Assembly (NCBI GenBank): GCA_024704765.1
Contig: JAKMXF010000047.1
Location: 19,163-67,219 of the forward strand
DNA length: 48,057 bases
Source: Oopsacas minuta
Lineage: Eukaryota > Porifera > Hexactinellida > Lyssacinosida > Leucopsacidae
Direction: 5' to 3'
The notes under the pieces are model-generated. The model was given only the letters and a program-made list of their open reading frames with translations, had not been told where the DNA came from and did no database searches. The first letter of the stretch is position 1, and the number at the start of each line of letters is the position of its first letter. Positions 1-10,972 of the stretch are shown piece after piece. The position numbers were made by a program, and so were the translations under genes.

Positions 1-1
1 C

Positions 2-708
2 CATCTTACCAAAAACTGTGGTTTTGCCTATGTTCTTAGTTCTTTCCTTCAAAACGACCCAATTGAACATCACTCTGGGATTTACTGAATGATGAGCGGT
101 GCCCAGTACAATGTTACATTTTGCCAAGTTTTGCAAAGTGAGGGACTAATTAAGATTTCTGCAATTCTTAAGTTGTTCTCCTCTAGTACTCCGGGTGAGA
201 GACCAATCTCATTAAAATAATTTTTAAAGTCATTTTCAACCTCAGAAGAATCTAGCGATGACAATATAGTCGATTTGGACCCCTATAACAGAGTGTTCAA
301 TGAAGATGAGACACCAATCATACTCGATACTTCTCTCATTCAATCTTTAGCCTTTATTGCCGGTGATTGTGTTCATTCCATCTTCAAAAGTGCTTTCTAT
401 TCTAAGCGAGGTATTACTCACTCTTCTGGCGTAAGAGATACGGAAGAAGTGAGCAATATTTGCTCTCAGTCTTTGCTCTCAGTCTTTGCTCTCAGTCTTT
501 GTCAAGTCTTGTTGAAGTAGATACTCTCGAATTAGATATAACTGATCCCGTCCATGGTTTAATATGTTCGATTGACAGAGGAGGCCTTAAGTGGCCTTCA
601 GCTCCAGTACTTGAAGCAGTTGTAATTTTCTGGAAGGTCTACTCCAGGATCAAAATGGATTCTAGTCTCTTAAATCTCTTTATAACAAGTCCATCTCGGA
701 AGATCTGA
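2..708 (+). pseudogene. P-element/THAP9-like transposase, C-terminal remnant
   Basis: Conceptual translation in the frame of position 2 gives a transposase-like C-terminal region broken by stops at 86-88 and 218-220. A frame change follows at a 13-bp tandem repeat (461-501), after which reading continues to 708. Recognisable blocks are LQNDPIEHH followed by a MMSGAQYN segment, then FIAGDCVHSIF, then DRGGLKWPS. P-element and THAP9 transposases carry equivalent blocks late in the protein, including a Q-D-x-x-E type motif, a YIAG-like helix and a GGL-x-x-PS motif. The 5' part lies outside the window. An inverted-repeat end at 1052-1114 follows on the outer side, as expected for the 3' end of such an element. 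This is clearly non-functional. The family call rests on recalled motifs and was not searched. Confidence 0.55.
461..501 (+). repeat. 13-bp tandem repeat, 3 copies, inside transposase remnant
   Basis: The unit TGCTCTCAGTCTT occurs three times head to tail (461-473, 474-486, 487-499) plus two further bases. The two extra copies add 26 bp, and removing 26 bp would put the downstream frame back in register with the upstream frame. The expansion therefore accounts for the frameshift in the surrounding remnant. Confidence 0.9.
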
Positions 709-1051
709 GTTTTGGAGAAACAAATGCCCTATTTTTGACACAATAGGATGGAATATCTTAAAGAGGATTATTTTTTCAGCAACCAACTGTATCCTAGCTA
801 CTAAGTGAAGAACATGAATTCGTTGAAAAGGACATTAACTGAAAGCTTGCATAACTCTCGTAAATACACCAAATTCAAATCAAAATAATTAGTAATTTTG
901 TTGTTGGCAGTCTCTTTGTTGTCCTAGCATTGCTTATTTCTTTATTTATACAATTTTTGTTGTCTTAGTGTAAAATATGATTACCTTCTATCTACCATTT
1001 GGTCGAATATTGTCAAAAACAATGGTATTAATCTCAACATACCATATTCAA
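709..1051. other. Non-coding tail of the P-like element
   Basis: AT-rich sequence lies between the transposase remnant and its end repeat. No reading frame, RNA or repeat is visible in it. Confidence 0.4.
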
Positions 1052-1114
1052 TTTATGCACTTTAAGTAATCCATGGTCCAATGAACAATCAGGCCTTATA
1101 TTACGTAGGTCACA
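1052..1114. repeat. Terminal inverted repeat of P-like element (right end)
   Basis: The inner part reads ACTTTAAGTAATCCATGG and the outer part TATTACGTAGGTCAC. Read in reverse, the outer 27 bases are identical to the left end of the THAP-containing element at 11710. Related ends lie at 12991-13054 and 47636-47695. The position just beyond the transposase remnant (2-708) suggests that both belong to one element entering from the left window edge. Confidence 0.7.
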
Positions 1115-1785
1115 GGTTAGGCAAAAATGAATGATTTCAGTATTTAGTTAGGTTGCTATTCATGAATATTGTTATTCGGTTCGATCGGTTTCGACCTTGC
1201 TTGTTATCATTTTATGCCAAGATTTAATGGAATATCTTGTTGCTATATAACTATTTAGTCTTTCCACAATCAAGATTACAATATATTGAGGTAGTAAGTT
1301 ATGTTATATGTAGAATGCTAATCGTAAAATTTATATTCACTACATTCATTGTGATGCAAATTATAGAAAATATCTTAAAACTCATATAAAACGGACTTAC
1401 AAGGGAAACGAAATTAATTCATATTAAACGAGTATGCGTCTCATCCGAATGGATATTGTATTAAAATTGAATGATAACAATTTCTGGGATTTTTTGATAG
1501 TACTGCATACTGCCTAACCTAGTGTACGTCTTCTCCCAGTTCTACTGTGGTTATAAAAATGTGGAATTTTCTATCATAATGCTGATATTTCTATTGAAAA
1601 CCGAGAATATCCGCTGGAATGAATCGCGAACAACAGAACAAGACAATATATCACCCGCGAGTAGTCAAAATCGCGGACGGCGAGGCCTGCAAGTACTAAT
1701 TGTTGATTGATAATTTAGTTTCATTTTATAAGTATATTATATATTCTCTTTAATAATTAGAGAACTATGAGAAGGTACTTATAAA
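1115..1785. other. No recognisable feature
   Basis: AT-rich sequence with scattered stops on both strands. A short frame at 1522-1710 shows no recognisable protein and is probably chance. Confidence 0.5.
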
Positions 1786-1787
1786 TA

Positions 1788-1825
1788 CAGGGGTTGTTCA
1801 ATAAATACTGAGACTTTTTTTCATA
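1788..1825 (+). repeat. Orphan mariner terminal repeat
   Basis: After a TA dinucleotide (1786-1787) comes CAGGGGTTGTTCAATAAATA and then a T-rich stretch. This is the typical start of a mariner element and resembles the ends of the intact mariner at 41724, which begin CAGGGGCATTCAATA. I found no opposite end nearby, so this is a solo or truncated end. Confidence 0.6.
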
Positions 1826-2143
1826 ATTCATATAGTAGACCTATATTTATCATAATTGATTATACACAGGCCTACAAAAAAATGTTATATTGCAGTTGTT
1901 TATATTTTGATCACTGATTTTGACTAATTTAGGTGCGCTGATTCTGAATATCTATTCAGTTTTTTCTTATCACGTCGGGTTTTTTCACAACTATATAGCT
2001 ACATTTTCAGAAAAATCTCGATTTTTGCCAAAAATTCACCATAATTACATATTACAACAATAACATTTTGTACATAGTATATATAGTCAAATAGTCTTAT
2101 TTGCTTATTGGTTTTTATCTAGTCTGTTATTCTTTTTTGTTGA

Positions 2144-3020
2144 TATGTCGAAAAGAAAGTGTTTCAATTTTCCAGACATTTTGTTATATTTGTGGTATCT
2201 ATACTCTGAAACCTCAGATGCAGAATATTACTGAATTTGTGAATAGAGCTTACCATGCGAATTTCAATGTTAAGCTGGGCGACCAGGACAAAAGTTGGGC
2301 ACCTCATAAGGTCTGTAAATCTTGTGTAGAATTATTGAGGTCTTGGAGTAAGGGTAAAGAGAAATACCTCCCTTTCGGAATTCCTACGATTTGGAGAGAA
2401 TCAAAAATCATTTCGATGATTGTTATTTCTGCATGGTAAATGTTATGGGCTGCAAAAAGAGTGACAGACATCTGCTTAATTACCCAAATTTAGAATCTGC
2501 TATTCGACCAGTCCCTCATTGTAGTGATCTACCTGTACCAATATTCACAGAGTTTCTCGGACTCTCTGATGATGAAGATGGTGCCAGTTCGGAAGAAGTC
2601 AATGATCATGACTGTGAATATGATGTTGATTTTCAAAGTCCTCCTCGGAGCCTTGACCGCTCGAAAGAATCTTCTGAGTTGCCTGCATCTAGATTGAAAG
2701 AAAAGAATCTACTCCATCAAGGAACAAAGGTAACATTATATCGTTACAGGGAGCAAGATTTTCAACAGTATTTCTGCGAAAAGAATGGCTTGATGTTTTG
2801 TCCAAATGTTGAGGGTCTTCTACTGGCAATGGGAGTTCTGAACTACAATCCAAGTGACTGGAGGCTGTTTATTGACAGCTCCAAAAGGAGTCTGAAATGT
2901 ATACTACTCCATAATGGAAATATATTCGGTTCAATTCCTATAGGATATTCAGTTAAACTCAAAGAGGAGTACAATAATGTGAAAGAGATATTAGAGATTA
3001 TTAANGAAATGTGCGAATGA
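2144..3020 (+). pseudogene. CYIC/CYFC zinc-binding family protein, N-terminal half (copy 1)
   Basis: A protein family that I know as highly repeated in invertebrate genomes, with no agreed function. The reading starts with ATG at 2144 (MSKRKCFNFPD) and shifts frame to FCYICG and LGDQDKSWAPHKVC. It shifts again to KNHFDDCYFC, an acidic linker, and then SSELPASRLKEKNLL, FCEKNGL, WRLFIDSSKRSLKC and IPIGYSVKLKEEY. Paired cysteines (CYIC, C-x2-C around CKSC, CYFC) suggest zinc binding. Two frameshifts and an abrupt stop near an undetermined base at 3005 show a dead copy. The missing C-terminal half is the part best preserved in copy 2 (39619-40714). I cannot say whether the family is a transposase. 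Confidence 0.65.
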
Positions 3021-3289
3021 TGCGCACCACCTTTGCTATGTCTCCAATAGAATTCACCATTACCCGGACCATAGTGCACAACCATAAACAAATACCTAGC
3101 CACGCCACTGCAGACAATCCCAAAATTTGGTCAGAGAAGCGACTTTTTGTAATTAGATGTCCCCTTATCCAAGATAAGGTGGACAGTTTGCAATTGCTAG
3201 CGATCAAGTCAATTTCCGGTTACCTCAAAATGTGACAGATAAAGGGACTTATTTTGAAATTTGATCTCCCTTTATCCAAGATAAAGGAA
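3021..3289. repeat. Two related short palindromes
   Basis: CCTTATCCAAGATAAGG, in a near-palindrome at 3159-3184, and CTTTATCCAAGATAAAG at 3270-3286 share a CAA loop core and lie about 100 bp apart. They may be the ends of a small decayed element or protein-binding palindromes. The 74-residue frame across them (3011-3235) has no recognisable similarity. Confidence 0.45.
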
Positions 3290-3935
3290 CACCATATGCT
3301 TATACTGTATATATATATGTCTGTATGTTCGGAACTGATTGAATATACTGGAACACACTCAGGGCTAATTGTTTGCATCCAATGGTTTTTGGCCCTGACT
3401 CAGACAAGTTCAAGTTTTGAATAAAAATGAACACCTATGACGTCATCATTACCTTTATTTTCGAAATATTACAATATTAGCCACTCCTCAGCCAATATTA
3501 ATGACAGAAGTTTGAAATTTGAATGAAATTATCCTTAAATGCCACACGTTCTGACGTCATCACTTTGAACAATTCCAAACTCATCAGGATTATTATGTAA
3601 TCATATCTGCATACATTAAAATCATAATTCCAGAATTTCGTTGCTTTTAAAATTCATAATACTCGAGAGACAAAGTACACGGATTACAAACCAAAAGCCA
3701 GCTAGCAGCTCCTTTATACTACAGAAAGCCATTAAATGGAATTTGGATGGATTATGAATAATTTAGTTACAATTTAATCAAAGATTTTACCTCGAGCTCG
3801 AGGCACGGGTTGCTGAGTATACCCGGTCGCGTAGATCCCAAGAAGCATCAAAAACTTTAGCTGCTATTTCTTAAGCTAACCTGAGACACTAACCAGTACC
3901 TAGTAAGCGAATTGCACCTGGAATAATTAAATTAA
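3290..3935 (+). repeat. Dispersed repeat R2, copy 1
   Basis: This aligns co-linearly with 32440-33085. Shared anchors in order include a tgtatgt start, GACAAGTTCAAG, TATGACGTCAT, TCAGCCAATAT, ACTCATCA, TGGAATTT, CGAGGCACG, TTAAGCTAAC and CCTAG-AAGCGAA. I estimate about 65-70 percent identity by eye. No coding capacity is visible. An old non-autonomous element or unclassified interspersed repeat fits best. Confidence 0.7.
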
Positions 3936-4049
3936 TTGAGATCCATTATTTCATGCTCATAAAATATTCTATATTGTTAAACGTCATTATAATTTACCAA
4001 TTGTATTTGAGACTCTATCAAGGCTGATTCATATTTTCCTAGCAGATGG

Positions 4050-4560
4050 AGAATATTTTCAAATTGAGCAAGGGAACAGCAAATACTCTCAATTTCACAT
4101 CCATTGGTAAAACCAACTTAATTAGGCATTTTTCACACATTAGGGCTATTTTAGAGCCAAATTCGATGTTATTCAAGTCATAATTTTCAAAATATACTGA
4201 CCTCGCCATATTTACGCACATTTATTCATCAAAAAACATGGAAACCACTGGAATAGATAGAGAAATATCAGGGCTCTCCTCTGAACCATAGTACGAGCTT
4301 CAAAACTGACGAGTTACCTTCCCAAGTAGTTATTTTGTAAGGATTTTCAGTCTCCCTCTCCTTGAAACTACGTAACTTAGCTTATAAATGTGTGTACATT
4401 GACCGAGGTCGGTATTTTCTTTGACAATTCTGACTTGAATAATTCAAATTAGTTTCTATAGATAGACTTAAAATGTGTGAAAATGCGTAATTAAGCCAGT
4501 TTAGTGATTCATGTGGAAATCGAGAGTATTTCCGTGCCTTAAGTCCATTTTCCGGTTGAA
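4050..4560. repeat. Inverted repeat, arms ~170 bp
   Basis: The left arm at about 4050-4235 is the diverged reverse complement of about 4383-4560. Matching anchors include GACTTGAATAA, AATGTGTGAAAA, AATGCGTAATTAAG, GAGAGTATTT and GAGGTC. The loop is about 150 bp. No transposase is present. It may be a foldback MITE or an inverted duplication. A 60-residue minus-strand frame (4039-4221) lies in the left arm and contains MCEKC, but it is not recognisable. Confidence 0.65.
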
Positions 4561-5039
4561 ATAATTAACAGTACAACAATAAGTTCCCCTTATACCGTCA
4601 CCAATAATAGCAAAAGAGAAACGTCTAACCTTTGATGCAGCCATTCCCAGTCTTGTAACTCCAAATTGACGGGTTATTCACGTTTGGATAATATTTTATG
4701 GAAATATTGAGTTTTGTCGAGTTTTAAACGTGAATTACTCAATTTGGATAATCCAGGGCTGGGAATACTGCTTCGGTGGTTTAGTCCATTCTCTTCCGCG
4801 CTGATAGGTTAAAAAGGCCAATGAAGCTTTGGGGAAATAGAAACTGTAGTCTAAAATATTCATACAAAATTTTCCCAAATGTGCTTTCTTCCTTTGTCTT
4901 GTACACAAATTTTTCTTTGTAAACAAGTGTCGTACTTCCGATACGATTCAAAATGTGAAGAGTGGAAGCATTTGGAGTGTAAAAATTTCGTATGTAATTC
5001 AGAACCTCCGATTCATTTCAGTTGCAAATCATGTACACA
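4561..5039. other. No recognisable feature
   Basis: AT-rich sequence. TTGTACACAAAT-type words begin to appear near 4900 and recur in the foldback that follows. No gene is visible. Confidence 0.45.
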
Positions 5040-6115
5040 TCAGTAGAAAATTTATAGGAGTGCGATATTTGTGTACTAAGACAAATGTGTACTAAGATTT
5101 GTGTACAGATTTTCTGTGTAAATATTTAGCAATCAGTCTAGGGTTACAGTTCCCTTTAACTCGGCTAACTGCACACCAGAGGATCTTTTATTTGATATAA
5201 TAATAGATTTTCTCTTTGTGTACTCATATACAGTCAACTTCAGTTATCTCGAACCATCAGAGGGAATAAAATTCTGTTCAAGAAAACGAATGTTCGGGTT
5301 ATTGGGCACTCGAGATAGCGGATGTTAACTGTAGTATAAGTAATTTCTTTCTTTTAGTAAAATATATACTTGTATTTTTAAAGAAAATTCAAGAAAGATT
5401 CAAGTTTTAATTGAACCCTAAGTTCAAATTATGAAGATTCCAGATCCAATCCAATTAACAGGAATGTTCATATTCATTTTTACAATTGATTTAATTCATT
5501 ATACGGGTATGTCTAAAGGATGATGATCGTTCCGATCGATGAACACCAATAAGTATTGAAATACCCTATACAACAACTAAAGGTCGCTATTCAAAGAATC
5601 CTAAAACTGACCTCTCCTATTGAACATGGATCTATGGTGTTCAGCTTTCGGAACGATCATCGCCCGTTAGACAAACCCTTTTAATTAATTGAATAAATTA
5701 TAAAAATGAATTTGAACTTTCCTGGCAACTTGAGTAGATCTGGTAGCTTCTAAATTTGGACTTAGGGTTCAATTCAAACTTGAGTCTTTCTTGAATTTTC
5801 TCTTGGAAATATAAGCCTATTTTGCTAAAACAAAGGAAAAAATTATACTAGATACAACATTCACTATCTCAAATGCCCGTTAACTCGAACAGAATTTGAT
5901 TTCCTCTGGGGGTTCGATGTTGACTGTATATGTGTACAAGAAGAGAAATTCTATTTATTATTGCAAATCAAAAATTCTACTGGTGTGCAGTTCGCAGAGT
6001 TAAAGGGAGCTGTAACCTTAGACTAATTTCTAAGTATTTTCACATAAAATCTGTACACATTTGTCTTTGTACACAAATGTGACACTTGTCTTGTACACAA
6101 ATGCCCCTGTACACA
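5040..6115. mobile_element. Large foldback element, arms ~500 bp
   Basis: A near-complete palindrome. The left arm (about 5050-5548) pairs with the right arm (about 5640-6110) across a loop of about 90 bp. Paired anchors include ATTTGTGTACA, GGTTACAGTTCCCTTTAAC, TGCACACCAG, ACAGTCAAC, TTCAAGAAAGATTCAAG, GAACCCTAAGTTC and GATGATCGTTCCGA. Within it, 5231-5926 begins CAGTCAACTTC and ends GATGTTGACTG. It is flanked by TA on both sides (5229-5230, 5927-5928), which looks like a TA-targeting element. The arms are clearly diverged, so the structure is old. Outer ends carry repeated TTGTGTACA words. No coding region is visible. Confidence 0.75.
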
Positions 6116-7030
6116 AGTGTCTCCCTCCGATCCTATCACTCTAATTTATAGTTCGTAGCAGCATGTTGGTGTTTCTATCTCCATTTTGTTCAAGATTCTA
6201 TTTTTATTCCTTTTTGTAAATGGAAACTTGTGAATTTCCCAAGAGTATGCAGTTCTCGATCTGTTCTTGGTGTTTTTTTTTAACTATCAAAGTGTATTTG
6301 ACGCACATCATCTGACTGACGTATGGTCCGCGAAGGCATTTCTGACTTTGAGAATATCAACATTGAATTGATGGCCAGTAGAGAGAAAGACCTAAGTTTT
6401 TTGTTCTTCAAATTGGACATTTAAGTAGGATGAATATAATATCCATTGAATCAACTTTACCATCTTTAGTTACTGATGTAACACAATGGCTTATACCAAT
6501 ATGAAGTAGTTGAACATCTACTTCCCTGTTGAGCGATCTCATTAACTGAGTTATACCTTGTAATATAGAGTAGTTGAAATGAAATTCATACTAAATTGAT
6601 TTTTTTGGCATCCTTTGGATATCCAAGATATCGTTCCAACCAACACATTCTCTTTACGGTGCTAGAGTTTTGATCGTGTTCTGCTAAACCTAATTATTTG
6701 AGCCACATTTGTTCAATCGGGGTTTTTCTTTTCAGACTAAAATCTCTTTCTGATTTAAGGTATCCGGGTTGATTTTGAGAAAATTTGAAAGATGTAGAGT
6801 TCTGAGAATGATAATTTGAGATATACATGGGTTTCTGTAATGAATGTCTTTCTTTTTCTTTGGTTTCCAAATCTCAACACCTTCTTTATGCTCTTGATTC
6901 CTCTCCCGCCCTTTTTTGAGCTTTGGTCAATATTTCTTTTTTATACCAAAGGCGCTGCCATATAGGGACTGATAATATACTGCGAGCTTTGCGAACGAGA
7001 AATTTTGTTGGGAGGACGGAAGAAATTGTG
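6116..7030. other. No recognisable feature
   Basis: Sequence without long frames, repeats or RNA-like structure. The last 60 bases lead into a possible splice donor (GGGTGAGT near 7039-7046) ahead of the candidate exon. Confidence 0.45.
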
Positions 7031-7081
7031 TAAAATGTGGGTGAGTTGGCAATCCTGATATGTTTTTATTTATCAATTAGC

Positions 7082-7501
7082 ATGGATCGACTATTTGAAT
7101 TTTCATCAATTTCTATTGATTTGGACAATTCCATTTTCAAAGCCTTGAAAAACACTGATTCTTTCTTGTCTTTATTAGAGTGCTTGTTGTTTAAATACCA
7201 AATCACCCCTCTTAATTTTGGACAATTTTCTTTAGAGTTCAAAACTCTTTTAAATCAATGTTATAATTCAAACATTGATCTAAGATTTTCACTTACACAA
7301 TGTTCGAAGAATTTGCACAATTTGGTCCAAACTGTTTCAAATGTTTTAGATGATAATCATATTTCCCAAAATATGCTAGAAAAATCAATTTGTAACGATC
7401 AAATTTCAAGCGATGTTTTAATTGACAAGTTTATCGAATTGAAGAATGAAGAGAAAAATGCTTTTGAACACTTTGCAAAATCCAAATGTGAATACTTCAA
7501 A
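7082..7501 (+). CDS. Candidate host exon, unknown helical protein
   Basis: An open frame starting with ATG at 7082 (MDRLFEFSSISIDLD) runs 140 codons to AAA at 7499-7501. A good donor, AAA|GTAAGC, follows in phase 0. Translation past this point becomes hydrophobic and low-complexity, as expected for intron. Upstream, GGGTGAGT at 7039 and TCAATTAG ending at 7080 could bound a tiny 5' intron of about 40 nt, which is unusually short. The peptide is rich in leucine, serine and asparagine with helical, charged ends (IELKNEEKNAFEHF), and has no motif I can name. A downstream exon could not be identified. It could be a real host gene exon or a chance frame in AT-rich DNA. Confidence 0.35.
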
Positions 7502-7649
7502 GTAAGCTTCTCTCTATATTTGGAAATTTTTTTTTTCACATACTATTTGTTTGGTTCTCTAGTAACTACCATCTTTCCTGATATTTCATTTTCATCTCTG
7601 CGTGACCTTCGATGATTTGGGGAAGATTTGACATCAATATCGAATTTTT

Positions 7650-8075
7650 GGACTGAGATATAGTATTGTACGGTAAATATTATACTCGTAAACAGAATGG
7701 TTTCATGTAGCACAAACAGTTCTTTTATGTCAAGTAAATGAATTACTCATATGTGGAATATCATGTCTCCAAATCAAAAAGCAATATTTTTCCAAAATGT
7801 TGCAATTTCTTTGCTTAGTAAGTATTATTTGGGGAAAATGGCCTAATCTTTGGTGAGCTGTAGGATGTTAAAATAGCGCATCTTTGATTTCAAAGTTATT
7901 GTACGAAATGATTTAGAGATGCTTTCGGAAAACATATTAAAAATTTGTCATGATGTAGTTGGCGGGTTTGTGAGTTATAGCAGTGATCATGGATGGGAGT
8001 ATTTTGTCAACATGCATTTATAGGTCGAAAACCCTCAATGAATAACGAAACTCACTATTGCCGATTTATAGTATA
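7650..8075. repeat. Left arm of long inverted repeat
   Basis: This is the reverse complement of about 9537-9960. Anchors run from GATATAGTATTGTA at the outer end through CATTTCGTACAA-like, AAAAATTTGTCATGATG and AACCCTCAATGA-like words to TGCCGATTTAT at the inner end. The single-copy spacer beyond it (about 8076-8239) contains a reversed end of repeat R1 (see 37205 and 43835). Confidence 0.75.
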
Positions 8076-8239
8076 TAGCCGATGTACCATACCCTTGTAA
8101 TACATTTTGTTATGATATATACACGGATTATTGCATAGTCGTCAATAAATCCATATTTGATTATTTTCAGGGTTGTCTTATTATGGTAGGAGATCTCATA
8201 TCAACATGTACTATTAGGTAAGGGGTACTTAAGTATATA

Positions 8240-9534
8240 AAGGGTGGCCAAAAAGTTCTGCCACATTGAAAAATTATTGTAACTTAACGAATTCTCATTC
8301 GATCTTGTTGACATTTTAATATACGCTTCTACAGACTATTACATATAATTTATACGACTGTCATTCAATATATCCACCCTTTTGCTTGATGACAGACTTC
8401 AGACGCTGATTGACTGCCGCTACAGCGGTATGGACAATTTCTTGAGGGATATTTCCCATTCTCGCCTCAAAGATGTCTTCAATGATTTGATATTCGCATG
8501 AGATTTCGAGCTGGTTCTTGACTCCAAAATCGACCAAAGGGTTTAGGTCTGGACTAGAGGGAGACCATTCTACCTTCGTGATAAAGTGGGGAATATTCGC
8601 ACCAAGCCACTCTTGAGTGCTTTTTGCAATGTGAGCAGGCGCATTGTCCTGTTGGAACACAAATGAATCATTTTCAAAACATGGTCTTGCCGAGTTCTTT
8701 CACTAAAGGTTCAAGAATGAGCTCCTTGTATGTTGTAGCGTTGATTTTTACACCAGATGGGAAGAAAACAAGCGGTGTCTGACCAACAGAGGAGATTCCC
8801 GCCCAAACCATCACCGAGAGTGGTTTCTGGACTCGTTTGACAAATCTGTATTTCTCAGTGATGGCAGAGGTATATGTCTACAAATTTCTATCATTCTGAC
8901 GATTTGTTACTTGCTCCACAGTAAAGAGTTTCTCGTCAGAGAAAAGTACTCGATCTAGGCCTTGGGTGGCGAATCGAGAAAGAAGTCCTTTGCTTCTTGA
9001 CAGTCTCTTCATTTTACTTGATCAGTAATGAAGTGAACTTTTCTCGCTTAAAAGAAGATAACTCTAAGTCTCTTCTTACAATATTTTGAAGCGATCCATG
9101 AGATATTTTAGTTCTTTAGCAATTTTCTTACTGATCGCTGAGGATTCCGCCATATCGGACTCCTGACTATCCTTCTCATCCGTACAGTCGTAACTGACAT
9201 TGGGCGACCACTCTTGGGGTTTGTCTATAATGCTACCGGTCTCGTTGAATCGTTTTGTAGTACGAAATATCAACTTTCGCCTTGTTTCTGGAAAATTTAG
9301 TATTCTCATGATTTCCTTTTGATTTTTCTCATTTTTGAATAATTAAATTATTGCTGATCGTTTCCTTTCCATTGCCACTTAATTTGTTGCTATGTACTAA
9401 ATGGTCTACTATTCTGGTGAATTTCGATCCTAAGGCTTTAATCAATTAATTGAATACGAAAGCTACCTATTTATCATGGTTGCATAATTTATATTACTAT
9501 ATGAAGTTTGGGGTAGAAGTTATTTGCCACCCCG
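8240..9534 (-). mobile_element. maT/Tc1-like transposon A with TA target duplication
   Basis: A 1295-bp element with imperfect inverted ends. The left end is AAGGGTGGCCAAAAAGTTCT, and the right end read in reverse is CGGGGTGGCAAATAACTTCT. TA dinucleotides flank it at 8238-8239 and 9535-9536. It belongs to the same family as the element at 20482-21788. Its right end abuts the inner end of the right arm of the 7.65/9.96 kb inverted repeat, so it appears to have landed in that loop. Confidence 0.85.
8361..9309 (-). pseudogene. maT/Tc1-like transposase, broken
   Basis: Minus-strand remains of a transposase. The N-terminal helix-turn-helix piece at 9309-9076 contains a TTKRFNETGSI motif, corresponding to RTIKRFNETGG in element B. 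A middle section around 8940-8680 reads FSDEKLFT, then VMVWAGISSVGQTPLVF. The C-terminal piece at 8660-8361 has FQQDNAPAH and SPSSPDLNPL, followed by VDFGVK, and ends KQKGGYIE. The spacing between the second and third acidic residues is close to DD37D (maT-type) if the V after NPL is an insertion. Several frameshifts and an altered N-terminal region show the copy is dead. It would act in the nucleus on the element's own ends, inserting at TA. Confidence 0.8.
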
Positions 9535-9536
9535 TA

Positions 9537-9960
9537 CAATAAATCGGCAGTATTGGGTTTTGTTATATTATTGAGAGTTTTCGGCTTATACATGGATACT
9601 GACAAATTATTTGCATCCATGGCCACCGCTGTACCTCACAAACCTGCCAACTTCATCATGACAAATTTTTAATATGTTTACAAAAGCATCTTTAAATCAT
9701 TTCGTACATTATCTTTGAAATCAATGATGCGATATTAAACGTTCTACATTTTACCAAAGATTGGGACATTTTCTCCAAAGAATGCTTACTCAGCAAAAAT
9801 TACCACATTTTGAAAATTTTTGCTTTTTTTGAAATTATATTCTACATATCAGCAATGTATTTCTTTGCCATAAAAGTATTGTTCGTGCGATCTGAAACTA
9901 TTCTGTATGTCAAGTAACATACTATTTAACATACAATACTATATCCCTAGTATATCTGAT
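9537..9960. repeat. Right arm of long inverted repeat
   Basis: The partner of 7650-8075. Words such as AATAAATCGGCAGTATTG (inner) and ACAATACTATATCC (outer) mirror the left arm. Without transposon A the whole structure would be about 1 kb with a loop of about 165 bp, a typical foldback layout. Confidence 0.75.
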
Positions 9961-10972
9961 GCTAGGCCTTATGTAGAGAAGATCTGGGTCTAGGAAAGTT
10001 TTTCATATTTTTTGTCTAAGAAGTTGGAATATTTTTGTGGGGAAATTGGTCAAAAGTAACTTAGGGTTTCAGACTAGAGTTAGTTAGCCCATATAGCAAA
10101 TTCTACTTTATTTTCACATTGCCGAAACGGGCACTTTTCCCCCGAATATATGTATTACATATTTGTAAAGCAACAAATTATCGACCATGGTGCTACTCAA
10201 AACATTTTCGAGAATAGCGATTAGCTGCATGCCCTCTGATCCGAGGGCTGCTTAGACAAAACACTGCCCTATTCATACCTCTCTTAAACCTTCGAAAACA
10301 TTGAACATATGGGTGAAAACGACACTATTCGGTTAACCGAATAGTAGTATTTTTTCTTAACAGTTAAACGGGTATAGTGCTTATTAACTGATAAACCGGC
10401 TAACCGAATCCAGCCCTGAACCTTATATGCTATTGATTCAGGAATGTGGGAAAATATGTCTAGTAAGCTTTTGTTTCTTAAAATACGCCATTCTTTGAAG
10501 TCCTATAGGTCGTTCAATATTATACCTTTCATTTCAAAGTGATTTTATCTAATGATCCATTTCTATTTTACAAAATATCGAAATTTTATGATGCAAAGTT
10601 CAACATGTTCTTTTGTTCCAATAGACACCAAGGATGACACATTTATGATAAACCTTTTAACTCAATACTTGTGAAAGTTTTTCTTGAGTCACTTTGGACA
10701 CTTTATTGTGGTACCTGATTGCCATAAGCCCTAACTTATCAGTACCCATTTGCTGGTCATTATCCTATTTTGACGGCTTTTTTACAAAATATAGACAAGT
10801 AATGGAAACATTTTCTATGATAATATGACCCTAACATACATCATGGCCAATTAACAGTATTTTCAAAGAACAATTCAAATTTTTTAAGTTTATTTATTCA
10901 CTACGAATTCTGACCAAATTAGCATTTGGCTACTCACTTCAAGTGCATGGAAAGCTATACTTATACTGTTTA
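9961..10972. other. Mostly featureless; perfect 22-bp palindrome and a hAT-like end
   Basis: ACTATTCGGTTAACCGAATAGT (10324-10345) is a perfect palindrome. Read in reverse, CAGGGCTGGATTCGGTTAGC ends near 10429 and resembles a hAT-type terminus with ATTCGGTT subterminal motifs. The same ATTCGGTT motif clusters again at 11588-11709, so 10.3-11.7 kb may be remains of one element. No gene is visible. Confidence 0.4.

Noticed and set aside
7037-7081. GTG at 7037 as start of the 192-residue frame
   Set aside because: Animal genes rarely start at GTG, and this stretch looks like a splice donor followed by an acceptor. ATG at 7082 is the better start.
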